DNA from: Bacillus thuringiensis | Lineage (GTDB): Bacteria; Bacillota; Bacilli; Bacillales; Bacillaceae_G | Length of the DNA: 64,000 nt | Direction of reading: 5' to 3' | Assembly (NCBI RefSeq): GCF_014932895.1 | Contig: NZ_JACYOF010000014.1 | Coordinates: forward strand, 38,989 to 102,988 | In this document: positions 49,273 to 57,126 of the stretch, in pieces | How positions within the stretch are numbered: the stretch's first letter is position 1 | How the letters are laid out: each line of letters starts with the position of its first letter | Made by a program: the position numbers and the translations under genes | The notes under the pieces: generated by a model | Told to the model about the DNA's origin: nothing | What the model saw: only the letters and a program-made list of their open reading frames with translations | Databases searched by the model: none

Positions 49273-49329
49273 GAGAAAGTTTCTTGGGCATTATTTTCGA
49301 GAGGAACTTACGGGAAGAGGTGTTAAAAA

Positions 49330-50532
49330 GTGAAAAAACCGATAAAAGAACAAAAGATGGTATTAATCATTCTTTTGAGTAATATATTTATCGCTTTTTT
49401 AGGGATTGGTTTAATCATTCCGGTTATGCCGTCCTTTATGAATGATATGAATTTAACAGGGAAGACGATGGGCTATCTCGTTGCTGTATTTGCAACGGCT
49501 CAGCTTATTACTTCACCTATTACGGGGCGCTGGGTCGACCTTTATGGTAGGAAGAAAATGATTATCATTGGATTATTTATTTTTGGTGTTTCAGAGCTTC
49601 TTTTTGGATTAGGAAAAGATGTGTGGATGCTTTATGTAGCAAGGGTTTTAGGCGGAATTAGTGCTGCGTTTATTATGCCTGGCGTTACCGCATATGTTGC
49701 TGATATTACATCTATTCAGGAACGTCCAAAGGCGATGGGGTATCTATCTGCAGCAATTAGTACCGGATTTATTATAGGGCCTGGAATCGGTGGATTTATT
49801 GCAGAGTACGGAATACGTGTGCCGTTTTTCGTTGCAGCAGTGATTGCCTTTTTAGCATGTGTAATTTCCATTTTTATTTTGAAAGAGCCGTTAACGAAAG
49901 AAGAACTTGCAGAGATTTCTGCTAATACGAAAGAATCAAGTTTTCTAGGGGATTTAAAGAAATCATTACATCCAATGTATGCAATCGCATTTATTATTGT
50001 ATTTGTACTTGCATTTGGATTATCAGCATATGAAACTGTGTTTAGCCTGTTCTCTGATCATAAATTTGGTTTTACACCGAAAGATATTGCGGCCATTATT
50101 ACGATTAGCTCAATCTTTGGGGTAGTTGTGCAAGTATTTATGTTTGGCAAATTAGTAGACATGTTCGGTGAGAAAGTGTTAATTCAAATATGTTTAATTG
50201 TAGGAGCAGTGTTAGCATTCGTTTCAACTGTAGTCTTTAATTATTGGATTGTACTTCTCGTTACTTGTTTTATTTTCTTAGCATTTGATTTACTTCGTCC
50301 AGCTTTAACGACGTTTTTATCAAAAGCAGCTGGAAAAGAGCAAGGATTCGTTGCTGGTATGAACTCGACTTATACGAGTTTAGGAAATATCGCAGGACCA
50401 GCGATGGGCGGAATATTATTTGATATGAATATTCATTATCCATATGCTTTCTCAGGAGTTGTTTTAATAGTTGGTCTCGGCATTACATTTGTGTGGAGAG
50501 AGAAACAGTTAGCTGAAAGTTTAGCGAAGTAA
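49330..50532 (+). CDS. MFS multidrug efflux pump (NorA/Bmr-like)
   Basis: This 400-residue 12-helix MFS transporter has motif A, GRWVDLYGRKKMIIIG, and motif C, GFIIGPGIGGFIAEYG, placing it among drug:H+ antiporters of the Bmr/NorA type. The start is GTG with GAAGAGGTG upstream. An operator of the neighbouring TetR protein lies in its leader, so it probably forms a regulon with the SMR pair. A strong terminator follows. Confidence 0.9.
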   Translation: MKKPIKEQKMVLIILLSNIFIAFLGIGLIIPVMPSFMNDMNLTGKTMGYLVAVFATAQLITSPITGRWVDLYGRKKMIIIGLFIFGVSELLFGLGKDVWMLYVARVLGGISAAFIMPGVTAYVADITSIQERPKAMGYLSAAISTGFIIGPGIGGFIAEYGIRVPFFVAAVIAFLACVISIFILKEPLTKEELAEISANTKESSFLGDLKKSLHPMYAIAFIIVFVLAFGLSAYETVFSLFSDHKFGFTPKDIAAIITISSIFGVVVQVFMFGKLVDMFGEKVLIQICLIVGAVLAFVSTVVFNYWIVLLVTCFIFLAFDLLRPALTTFLSKAAGKEQGFVAGMNSTYTSLGNIAGPAMGGILFDMNIHYPYAFSGVVLIVGLGITFVWREKQLAESLAK

Positions 50533-50533
50533 T

Positions 50534-50563
50534 AAAACCCCTTACGACGGTAAGGGGTTTTTG
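50534..50563 (+). terminator. Terminator of the MFS gene
   Basis: AAACCCCTTA and TAAGGGGTTT pair around CGACGG, followed by TTG and T residues. Confidence 0.9.
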
Positions 50564-50564
50564 T

Positions 50565-50605
50565 TTTATCCCGCTATTTGCGGGCTGATTAAAGTTTTAC
50601 TTTAT
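50565..50605 (+). repeat. bcr1 minimal remnant (41 bp)
   Basis: The head TTTATCCCGCTATTTGCGGG is joined to TGATTAAAGTTTTACTTTAT, so about 115 bases between the first hairpin and the tail are gone. The final TTTAT holds the complement of the HxlR stop codon. Confidence 0.88.
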
Positions 50606-50940
50606 AAACTTAATCCAAACCGCTTTAATTCAATAAAAATCCCTTCTAATTGCTTTCCTTTATCCGTTAATGTGTATTCTACACGAGGTGGAACTTCTGG
50701 ATATACTTTTCTCGTTATAATACCTTGTGCTTCTAATTCTTTTAGGCGAAGTGATAATGTTTTCGGACTAATCCCGTCCATTGATTTTTGTAGATTACTA
50801 AATCGTAATGTCCCTTCGATAAGAAGGTCGCGAATGATTAAAAATGTCCATTTTGTACTAATTACTTCAAGTGTTTTGGCGATAGGACAAGGTATGCCAG
50901 GTAGACCTTTCGTTAATACAACCGGATCTATATTGGTCAT
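50602..50940 (-). CDS. HxlR family transcription regulator
   Basis: This is a 112-residue HxlR-type winged HTH regulator. It has Cys in GIPCPIAKTLEVISTKWTFLII, which is the position of the redox-active cysteine in YodB/HypR-like members, and the DNA-binding segment RFSNLQKSMDGISPKTLSLRLKELE. Such regulators sense quinones, hypochlorite or aldehydes. The divergent lipoprotein and MdaB-like reductase are likely targets. ATG 50940 has GGAGG 8 bases upstream. The stop lies in a bcr1 end. Confidence 0.9.
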   Translation of the reverse strand: MTNIDPVVLTKGLPGIPCPIAKTLEVISTKWTFLIIRDLLIEGTLRFSNLQKSMDGISPKTLSLRLKELEAQGIITRKVYPEVPPRVEYTLTDKGKQLEGIFIELKRFGLSL

Positions 50941-51029
50941 GGAACTAGCCTCCATAAAAATTTTTTGAATGAATTTGCTTTATCGTATCACAAAACTATC
51001 CTTTTGGTAACTATATGAAAAAAATATCA

Positions 51030-51051
51030 CTACTTCCATAAAGGAAGTTAG
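51030..51051. promoter_or_regulatory. Candidate HxlR operator
   Basis: CTACTTCC and GGAAGTTAG form an imperfect inverted repeat around ATAAA in the divergent promoter region between hxlR and the lipoprotein gene. GGTAACTATA just upstream is another candidate half-site. Confidence 0.35.
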
Positions 51052-51106
51052 TGCATATACAATAGCAATACGAAATACAAAGGGTTTGTATGAGGAGGTG
51101 ATTTCC

Positions 51107-51646
51107 ATGGGTATAAAAAAATTGTTTGCGTTCCTTAGTTTTGTTGTCATTTGTATTGTGCTTATAGCATGCAGTAGTGAACAAAAAACTGAAGTCCAGT
51201 TATTAAAAGAAATGCCACAGCCAAAAGCAATGACAATTGATTCTTCATTAAGTAAAAAGGAAGCGACAGAAATTGTTCATGCAGCTCAGCGTTTTTACGC
51301 ATTTTGGGATACAGGTAAGGAGGAACTCATTCCGCAGACTGTTACTGAGAATTTCTTCGATAATACATTGCCGAAAGGGCGACCACAAGGCACTGAAGGA
51401 TTAAAGTTTGCAGCACAAAATTTTCGTAAAGTTGTGCCTGATATACATTGTGAGATTGAAGATTTATTAGTTGTTGGAGATAAAGTAACAGCCCGTCTTT
51501 CTTTTACAGGAACTCATAATGGTAAAAACATTCGTTTTTTTGCAATTGATATTTTACATGTGAAAGATGGAAAGATAACGGAAGATTGGCATTTAGAAGA
51601 TAATCTTACGCTGAAACAGCAACTTGGGTTAATAGCTGAGGAATAA
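51107..51646 (+). CDS. Lipoprotein with SnoaL-like (ester cyclase) domain
   Basis: This is a 179-residue exported lipoprotein. The signal peptide ends with lipobox LIAC, with Cys about residue 22. The mature part is an NTF2/SnoaL-like domain (QRFYAFWDTGKEELIPQTVTENF, VTARLSFTGTHNGKNIRFFAIDILHVKDGKI, EDWHLEDNL). Members bind or cyclise small polyketide-like compounds. Its coupling with an MdaB-like reductase under HxlR suggests a role against quinone-like or electrophilic compounds. GAGGAGGTG precedes ATG 51107. Confidence 0.82.
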   Translation: MGIKKLFAFLSFVVICIVLIACSSEQKTEVQLLKEMPQPKAMTIDSSLSKKEATEIVHAAQRFYAFWDTGKEELIPQTVTENFFDNTLPKGRPQGTEGLKFAAQNFRKVVPDIHCEIEDLLVVGDKVTARLSFTGTHNGKNIRFFAIDILHVKDGKITEDWHLEDNLTLKQQLGLIAEE

Positions 51647-51666
51647 AAATAAGGGAGAGAAAAGCG

Positions 51667-52215
51667 ATGAAAAATATATTCATTATAAATGGACATGAAA
51701 AATACGGTATGAAAGAAGGACGATTAAATAGAACGTTAGTTGATTATATGGTAACTGTATTAAGCGAGAATCATCATGTGAAAACAACAACGATTCAAGA
51801 TGGCTACAATATTAAAGAAGAACAAGATAAGTTTTTATGGGCCGATGTTGTGATTTATCAAACACCAATTTACTGGTTTAGTGTTCCGGGATTATTTAAA
51901 ACGTATATGGATGAAGTATATGAATACGGCTTGTTCTTTAAAGGTGCAGATGAATATGGAACAGGTGGCTTATTAAAAGAGAAACAGTATATGTTTTCTA
52001 CAACGTGGAATGCGCCTGAAAAATCATTTGGAGATAAGACGAAATTCTTTGAAGGAGAAAGTTTAGAATCAACGCTTAGTCATTTACACCGTGTGCAGAA
52101 GTTTCTCGGTATGAGTCCGTTAAAGAGTTTTGCTTGTTATGATGTGGTGAAGAATCCAGATATAGAGCAGTATTTATTCAACTTGAAAAATCATTTGGAT
52201 GAAGCAATTAAATAA
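51667..52215 (+). CDS. mdaB: MdaB-like NAD(P)H:quinone oxidoreductase
   Basis: This is a 182-residue flavodoxin-fold reductase. The FMN/FAD site is in NGHEKYGMKEGRLNRTLVDYM, and YQTPIYWFSVPGLFKTYMDEVYEYG is the family hallmark around the active site. MdaB and KefF-type enzymes reduce quinones by two electrons and avoid semiquinones. It lies 20 bases after the SnoaL-like lipoprotein and both are divergent from hxlR, so quinone-responsive control is likely. Confidence 0.9.
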   Translation: MKNIFIINGHEKYGMKEGRLNRTLVDYMVTVLSENHHVKTTTIQDGYNIKEEQDKFLWADVVIYQTPIYWFSVPGLFKTYMDEVYEYGLFFKGADEYGTGGLLKEKQYMFSTTWNAPEKSFGDKTKFFEGESLESTLSHLHRVQKFLGMSPLKSFACYDVVKNPDIEQYLFNLKNHLDEAIK

Positions 52216-52233
52216 TAGTTTGCATCTGTATGT

Positions 52234-52266
52234 GAAGAAGGTACTACTAAGGATGTAGTACCTTCT
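52234..52266 (+). terminator. Terminator after mdaB
   Basis: GAAGGTACTAC and GTAGTACCTTC pair around TAAGGAT, followed by a weak U run (TCTT). Confidence 0.8.
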
Positions 52267-52331
52267 CTTACATTCATAAAAATTACTTAATTCTTATTGG
52301 CTTAAAGTCTTCATAAGTGAAATCTAATGTT

Positions 52332-52850
52332 TTATGAAATATGTTGGAAATCTTTACACATACAGGACTGTTTTAATTTTTTTGCTTTTATCAAATATTT
52401 AATATCAGGGGTGTTATCATATGAAAGCTGAATATGATAATAGTTAATATACTCAAATAATGCAAAAACATAAATGAATAGGGCCAATAATAGCCCACCT
52501 AAAGGGAAGTGGGGATACCAATTTAAAAAATCGATAATAAACATACTAAGTCCTGTGAGAATCAATCCGATATTTATCTTTTTTAGCATTTTTAAATATT
52601 GAATAATCCCAATAGGTGTAATAGATGTTTTCTCTTTTTTTAATCGTTTCCACTTTATGTACCAGTAAACCGTTCCTTGTAATAAGAGAAACTCTAAAAG
52701 AAGAAATGAGACCCAAAAAGAATATAGGGAATATAAATGTAATGTAGGATAAGCATAATTAAGTAAGTAACTTGTGAATATAAAAGTAATGACTGAAAAT
52801 AATTCACCTGTGTATAGATAGGAAAGCCTTTTTTCTAGGTTGCGTTTCAT
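52332..52850 (-). CDS. Four-helix membrane protein, unknown function
   Basis: This is a 172-residue protein with about four membrane segments (near 15-35, 45-65, 95-113, 120-140), Lys-rich loops and a soluble C-terminus (YLIKAKKLKQSCMCKDF). I do not recognise the family. AAAGGAG lies 8 bases upstream of ATG 52850; an earlier in-frame ATG (52940) lies in the upstream gene. It is 25 bases after the SgrR-like gene on the same strand and so probably co-transcribed. Confidence 0.75.
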   Translation of the reverse strand: MKRNLEKRLSYLYTGELFSVITFIFTSYLLNYAYPTLHLYSLYSFWVSFLLLEFLLLQGTVYWYIKWKRLKKEKTSITPIGIIQYLKMLKKINIGLILTGLSMFIIDFLNWYPHFPLGGLLLALFIYVFALFEYINYYHIQLSYDNTPDIKYLIKAKKLKQSCMCKDFQHIS

Positions 52851-52875
52851 GGTTCTGCTCCTTTTATAACAAACT

Positions 52876-54621
52876 TCACATTTTAATACGAGATGGCTGT
52901 ATCCATAATTTCCTGAAATTTGCCCAACCGAATGAATCAATTGTTACGTTTTTTAAAGAAGAAGGATATGTTTTTCTTTTTAAAACGTGATAGTTAAATA
53001 AAATGATGTGTTCTGCTTGTAAAAACTCTTCAATTTCATACATAAGCTCATAGCGTTTTTCTTTATTTTCTTCTAATAAAAAGGTATCTAACAAACAATT
53101 AATTTGTTTTTCATAGTGTGGGTTCATGAACCGATTTACGAAGCAGCTTTTATTTTTAAATACATTTAAGAATGCAATTTCATGATCGGTAGCAAACACT
53201 TCTCCCATGAAAATAATATCGGCATGTTTATCGATAGAATGATCCATATAATCTGAAACGAGAAACGGGTGAAGTTCTACTTGTATACCTAAACTTTCGC
53301 ACTGTTCTTTTAGGAAGTCTGCGTCATTTGCACTATCTTTAAATGCGAAGAAGTAAATATGTATCGTTTCTCCATTATATGTGCTCTTTTTTAAATACTC
53401 TTTTGCTTTTTCTAGAGAGTAAGATCTTTTAGGCGCTTGGCGGCTTCTTTCAGGGAAAAAGCTTGAAGCAGCAATTGTTCGTCTGCCTTCTATGTTACGA
53501 AGTATCGTTTCAACGTCATATATTTCTCTCCAAGCTTTACGAAAGTAAATGTCGTGGTGGGGACCAGGTTTTGTAAAGTTGAAGCTAGCATAAATACAAC
53601 CTATTTCTTCTATTTGTATGTCATGTCTTTCATTTTCCTCTTCATTTGGTAGTTCATAATCAGCATCTATTTGCACATGATCAGGAATACCCCAAAATTC
53701 AATACGGTCTAACAACGCGCGCTCTTTAAAATAATGGGTGAAAGCTTCGAGCACGATATTATCTTCAGAGTAATGAGCAAGTTTAAAAGGTCCCGTTCCA
53801 ATGTAGTGATGATTGTGAATGACTGCATCACGCGGTAAAATTGCTAGTTGTATGGAACTTACATAATGTAAGAAAAATAAATTTGGTTTTGCTAAATGAA
53901 ATCGTATTTGCAGTGGTGATGGCGTTTCAATTTGAATAATTTCTTCTGTTAACCATTTGAAAGGAGAGTGAATTTGTTTTAATCTTTCAAATGAAAATTG
54001 AACATCTTTAGAAGTTAAAACCGTTTCGTTATGAAAATATATATCTTTTCGTAAATGAAACGTCCACGTGAGCCCGTCTTCACTTAATTCCCACGTATGC
54101 GCAACGTGTGGCTCCATTTTTTCGGTAACATCGTTATAAACGACTAACGTATCAAAAATTTGACCAATAAGATGGCTCTCTGTTGTGACAGCCGCAAATG
54201 CTGGATCTAGTGGCATTACTTTTCGGGATATGGGGATTTTTAATATATCGTACATGTTACTTGAAGGCTTGTATCCAAAATGATGGTGCAGTTTATTTTC
54301 TAGTTTCTTTTGCAGTGCAAGAGGAAATGGTTCTTTTAAAAGAAGAAAGACATCCTTTAATTTTTCTTGCGCTAACAGTTCATCTGCATAGGATTCAATC
54401 GCTTCTATGAAACTATGTACAAATATAATTTCCGTTTTATTTCCGCGGCCTCGCCCTGGAGTCCAGCGAATTAATTGTTCCTCATTCATTTTCTTTAATA
54501 AAATTTTTACGTTTTTCGTACTGCAATATAAAATATCAGCTAATTCTTGTAAGCTATTTCGCATACGTTGTTGATCTTGTGCATGTAGTCTTAGTCTAAT
54601 GTAATAGTCCATAATTTTCAT
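52876..54621 (-). CDS. SgrR-type regulator with peptide-binding-protein-like domain
   Basis: This is a 581-residue protein. The N-terminus is a winged HTH (YYIRLRLHAQ, LQELADILYCSTKNVKILLKKMNEEQLIRWTPG), followed by a solute-binding protein family 5 domain (IGQIFDTLVVYNDVTEKMEPHVAHTWELSEDGLTWTFHL). It has no signal peptide, so it acts in the cytoplasm. SgrR of E. coli has this architecture and responds to sugar phosphates. A divergent MFS gene adjoins it, as setA adjoins sgrR. ATG 54621 is chosen; the frame extends upstream into a bcr1 copy. Confidence 0.87.
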   Translation of the reverse strand: MKIMDYYIRLRLHAQDQQRMRNSLQELADILYCSTKNVKILLKKMNEEQLIRWTPGRGRGNKTEIIFVHSFIEAIESYADELLAQEKLKDVFLLLKEPFPLALQKKLENKLHHHFGYKPSSNMYDILKIPISRKVMPLDPAFAAVTTESHLIGQIFDTLVVYNDVTEKMEPHVAHTWELSEDGLTWTFHLRKDIYFHNETVLTSKDVQFSFERLKQIHSPFKWLTEEIIQIETPSPLQIRFHLAKPNLFFLHYVSSIQLAILPRDAVIHNHHYIGTGPFKLAHYSEDNIVLEAFTHYFKERALLDRIEFWGIPDHVQIDADYELPNEEENERHDIQIEEIGCIYASFNFTKPGPHHDIYFRKAWREIYDVETILRNIEGRRTIAASSFFPERSRQAPKRSYSLEKAKEYLKKSTYNGETIHIYFFAFKDSANDADFLKEQCESLGIQVELHPFLVSDYMDHSIDKHADIIFMGEVFATDHEIAFLNVFKNKSCFVNRFMNPHYEKQINCLLDTFLLEENKEKRYELMYEIEEFLQAEHIILFNYHVLKRKTYPSSLKNVTIDSFGWANFRKLWIQPSRIKM

Positions 54622-54638
54622 ATGTGTACACTTCCTTC

Positions 54639-54795
54639 TGTATCCCGCATTAACGGGCAGTAAGACCCCCACCTAAAAACTTAGCGGAAGTAAAGAAGTT
54701 AGGTGGGGGATTAACTGCCCATAAAAGCCCGATTGGTGAGGGCTGATAATCAGTGGGGGATGAAGAAACTTCCACTGATTAAAGTTTCACTTTAT
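54639..54795 (+). repeat. bcr1 repeat, full length
   Basis: It is a complete copy from GTATCCCGCATTAACGGGC to TTTCACTTTAT, with both hairpins. It sits in the promoter region between the divergent SgrR-like and MFS genes, and its sequence creates false upstream starts for both. Confidence 0.92.
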
Positions 54796-54879
54796 AAAAG
54801 GGGAAACTCTTTAGAATATTCTAACCTTTTTCTTCCTCTTTTTCAAAGTAAAATAAATAAGCATAAGGAGGGGGAAACA

Positions 54880-56136
54880 ATGGGATTTTGGAGTATGCAT
54901 CGAAATATAAAAATTAGAATTATAACTTCGTTTTTAACACGCACTGTGTCCACAATGATTTTTCCATTTATGGCAATTTATTTTTCAATAAAGTTAGGTA
55001 GTGCGATTGCTGGTGCTTTATTACTCATCAATGTGCTAGCTTCATTAATTATCGGTTTATATGGTGGGTATGTTGGAGATCGGCTCGGTCGTAAAAAGGT
55101 AATGATTATCGGCCAAAGTATACAAGTCATTTCCATTGCTTGTATGGGAATTGCGAACTCAGATTATGTAGATTCACCATGGCTAACATTTGTGTTTATG
55201 TTAGTGAACAGCTTAGGGTCTGGACTTATGAATCCAGCGACTGAAGCGATGTTAATCGATGTGAGTACACCTGAAAATCGAAAAGTGATGTACAGCATAA
55301 ACTACTGGGCTATTAACTTATCAATTGCCATTGGAGCAATATTTGGCGGACTATTATTCGAAAACTATAGGTTACAATTGTTTATCATATTAACGGTGGT
55401 CGCGGTCATTACTTTATATGTGATGGCTGTATATATGGAAGAAGTGTATATAGCACGAAAAACAGTAGAGAAGAAAAATGTATTAAAGGATATGGCAGAT
55501 AGTTATAAAGTTGTAATGAAAGATAGAGCTTTTTTAATTTTTTGTGTAGCGAGTGTATGTACACTATCGTTAGAGTTTCAAATTAATAATTATTTAGGAG
55601 TACGTTTACAGAAGGAATTTGAAACAGTGCACTTTTTCTTTGGGAATGGTTTTACGTTTGATTTAACAGGTATTCGCATGTTGAGCTGGATTTCAGCAGA
55701 GAATACAATTTTAATTGTGTTATGTTCGGCGCTTGTTATTAAAATGCTGAAAAGCTTCAATGATTTAAAAATTTTATATGTAGGGTTATTCATTTATACA
55801 ATTGGATTTACAATATTCGGAACGAGCAATAGTTTATGGATCTTATTAATCGCAGGGCTTTTTCAAACTGTAGGAGAGATGATGTATGTGCCAGTTCGCC
55901 AATCTATTATGGCTGATATGGTGCCAAATGAGGCAAGAGGTTCATATATGGCGATTAACGGGATGGTCTTTCAAATGGCGAAAATGAACGGGGCATTAGG
56001 AGTTATGCTAGGTTCATTTCTTGCATCTTGGGGAATGAGTGTGTTGTATTTTATTGTTGGTATGAGCAGTATTGTATTATTTATGAAGGCGATAGGGAAA
56101 GAGAGATATGAGGGAGAAATTTCTCAGATTGGGTAA
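54880..56136 (+). CDS. MFS transporter, sugar/drug efflux type
   Basis: This 418-residue MFS protein has 12 membrane segments. Motif A is GGYVGDRLGRKKVMIIG, and YSINYWAINLSIAIGAIFGG fits motif C. The pairing with a divergent SgrR-type regulator suggests efflux of a sugar or glycoside, parallel to E. coli SetA. AAGGAGGGGG is 7 bases before ATG 54880. The frame is open upstream into a bcr1 copy, but no ribosome binding site is there. Confidence 0.87.
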   Translation: MGFWSMHRNIKIRIITSFLTRTVSTMIFPFMAIYFSIKLGSAIAGALLLINVLASLIIGLYGGYVGDRLGRKKVMIIGQSIQVISIACMGIANSDYVDSPWLTFVFMLVNSLGSGLMNPATEAMLIDVSTPENRKVMYSINYWAINLSIAIGAIFGGLLFENYRLQLFIILTVVAVITLYVMAVYMEEVYIARKTVEKKNVLKDMADSYKVVMKDRAFLIFCVASVCTLSLEFQINNYLGVRLQKEFETVHFFFGNGFTFDLTGIRMLSWISAENTILIVLCSALVIKMLKSFNDLKILYVGLFIYTIGFTIFGTSNSLWILLIAGLFQTVGEMMYVPVRQSIMADMVPNEARGSYMAINGMVFQMAKMNGALGVMLGSFLASWGMSVLYFIVGMSSIVLFMKAIGKERYEGEISQIG

Positions 56137-56145
56137 AACTATATG

Positions 56146-56178
56146 AAAAGCGAACCAGTTACACTGGGATTCGCTTTT
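56146..56178. terminator. Terminator after the MFS gene
   Basis: AAAAGCGAA and TTCGCTTTTT form the outer stem, with CCAG/CTGG inside. It lies between the MFS gene and a convergent small gene. Confidence 0.82.
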
Positions 56179-56187
56179 TACATAGTC

Positions 56188-56391
56188 TTAAAACGGATCA
56201 ACTTCAGCTAAATTTGGATTGGCGTTAGGATTTGTTAATAAGGTTTTCAGTCCACCTACTTCAGAGAGAGCGACGAGGATATAATCACTAATGAGGACGA
56301 TGAGTCCGATGACACGTAATGAGTGCAGTGTAATATCACGGCTATTGTTTTCGAAGGTATCTTGGGGCGGCAAAGGTGGATTGTTGTTCAT
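56188..56391 (-). CDS. Small membrane protein, unknown function
   Basis: This is a 67-residue protein with a polar Asn/Pro-rich start (MNNNPPLPPQDTFENNSRD), one hydrophobic segment (VIGLIVLISDYILVAL) and an Asn/Pro-rich end. The ribosome binding site is weak (AGCCC), so the start and the reality of the gene are uncertain. I do not recognise the family. The Asn/Pro-rich tails recall small spore-associated proteins, but nothing else supports that. Confidence 0.5.
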   Translation of the reverse strand: MNNNPPLPPQDTFENNSRDITLHSLRVIGLIVLISDYILVALSEVGGLKTLLTNPNANPNLAEVDPF

Positions 56392-56676
56392 AATAGGGCT
56401 ATTTGTATGTGCGAAATCATTATTTAACTTATGGATTGGAATTGTATAGTCATTTTCACTATATGAGAATTGCCCATGAATAGTGATTAGAAATTTTAGA
56501 ACGAAAAAAGAGGCTGTTGTGTGCAGCCTCTTTTTGATGTGGATTATTAAGTTATTTCTAAATTGTAGCGATATTCTAAGGGGATTACTTGTGCGTTTAA
56601 ATACATGTAAAAGGGGGTATTTATAATTAAATATTAACATTTTAATAGTAAAGTCTTTTCTATTGGTAGGATTATA
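56392..56676. other. Intergenic region before the toxin-like gene
   Basis: It contains an intrinsic terminator-like hairpin (AAAAGAGGCTG / CAGCCTCTTTTT, about 56507-56536). The rest has no ORF with a ribosome binding site and no recognised structured RNA. Confidence 0.5.
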
Positions 56677-56765
56677 TGGACATGATAAAATAAAGGTAAC
56701 TGTATATTGTGAGGGCGGGAGGTTGCAATCCTTTCTCTAATTTTAGAGAGAAAGGTGGTGACCGA

Positions 56766-56936
56766 ATGGATTCTTTACTTCTTTTATTGCACGATGCTGT
56801 AAAAGTATTTTTTACGGTGTTAGCGACTGCTTGTGCAAACGAGTTAGTCAAAAAATTAGCAATAAATCTAACAAAAGAACCGCCCCTAAGGCCGGCAAGC
56901 GTAAGGGCGGTTCTAAACGAAAGAAATAAATTTTAG
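56766..56936 (+). CDS. Small hydrophobic peptide, probable type I toxin
   Basis: This is a 56-residue peptide with a hydrophobic helix (about 3-24, LLLLLHDAVKVFFTVLATA) and a basic C-terminus with the motif PPLRPASVRAVL. GGTGGTG lies upstream. The mRNA has features of type I toxins: a hairpin abuts the Shine-Dalgarno (56731-56754), and the 5' segments GGTTGC (56721-56726) and GGTGG (56754-56758) are complementary to GCAACC (56936-56941) and CCACC (56944-56948) in the 3' end. A minus-strand promoter at 57047-57074 reads an RNA into its 3' region. I do not recognise the family by name. Confidence 0.65.
   Translation: MDSLLLLLHDAVKVFFTVLATACANELVKKLAINLTKEPPLRPASVRAVLNERNKF
56876..56914 (-). 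terminator. Hairpin inside the toxin gene, probable antisense RNA terminator
   Basis: AGAACCGCCC and GGGCGGTTCT form a strong GC-rich stem, with CTTA/TAAG inside. On the minus strand the stem is followed by TTTTGTT, so it fits an intrinsic terminator for the antisense RNA. On the plus strand it lies in codons for PLRPASVRAVL. Confidence 0.65.
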
Positions 56937-56966
56937 CAACCGACCACCTTGTGGTAACAGTTACTG

Positions 56967-56996
56967 GAAGAGATGTTAGCGCATCTCTTCTTTTAT
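56967..56996 (+). terminator. Terminator of the toxin-like mRNA
   Basis: GAAGAGATG and CATCTCTTC pair around TTAGCG, followed by TTTTATTTTA. Confidence 0.85.
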
Positions 56997-57046
56997 TTTA
57001 TACGAAATAAAGCGATATAATACTTTTAAGCAATTTCTATACTTAT

Positions 57047-57074
57047 AGTATAACAAGCAGATATGAAAAATCAA
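57047..57074 (-). promoter_or_regulatory. Promoter of the predicted antisense RNA
   Basis: On the minus strand TTGATT (57069-57074), 16 bp, TATACT (57047-57052). No gene on that strand follows, so it most likely drives an RNA antisense to the toxin-like gene. Confidence 0.6.
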
Positions 57075-57126
57075 CGGGCACTACATGGCAAAGACGAAAA
57101 CACGTCTTAGTGAACAGATAAGTGTG

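Larger units (their letters stand above)
56876..57040 (-). ncRNA. Predicted antisense RNA (type I antitoxin)
   Basis: The predicted minus-strand transcript starts near 57040, downstream of the promoter at 57047-57074. It runs across the 3' UTR and end of the toxin-like gene and stops at the GC-rich hairpin (56876-56914). The length would be about 165 nt with about 120 nt of overlap with the toxin mRNA. The architecture resembles the RatA/SR4 antitoxins of txpA and bsrG. It is predicted from sequence only. Confidence 0.5.

Noticed and set aside
54622-54879. Extended N-termini of the SgrR-like protein (from 54672) and MFS protein (from 54733)
   Set aside because: Both extensions lie partly in a bcr1 copy and lack ribosome binding sites. 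The downstream starts have good Shine-Dalgarno sequences and family-typical N-termini.
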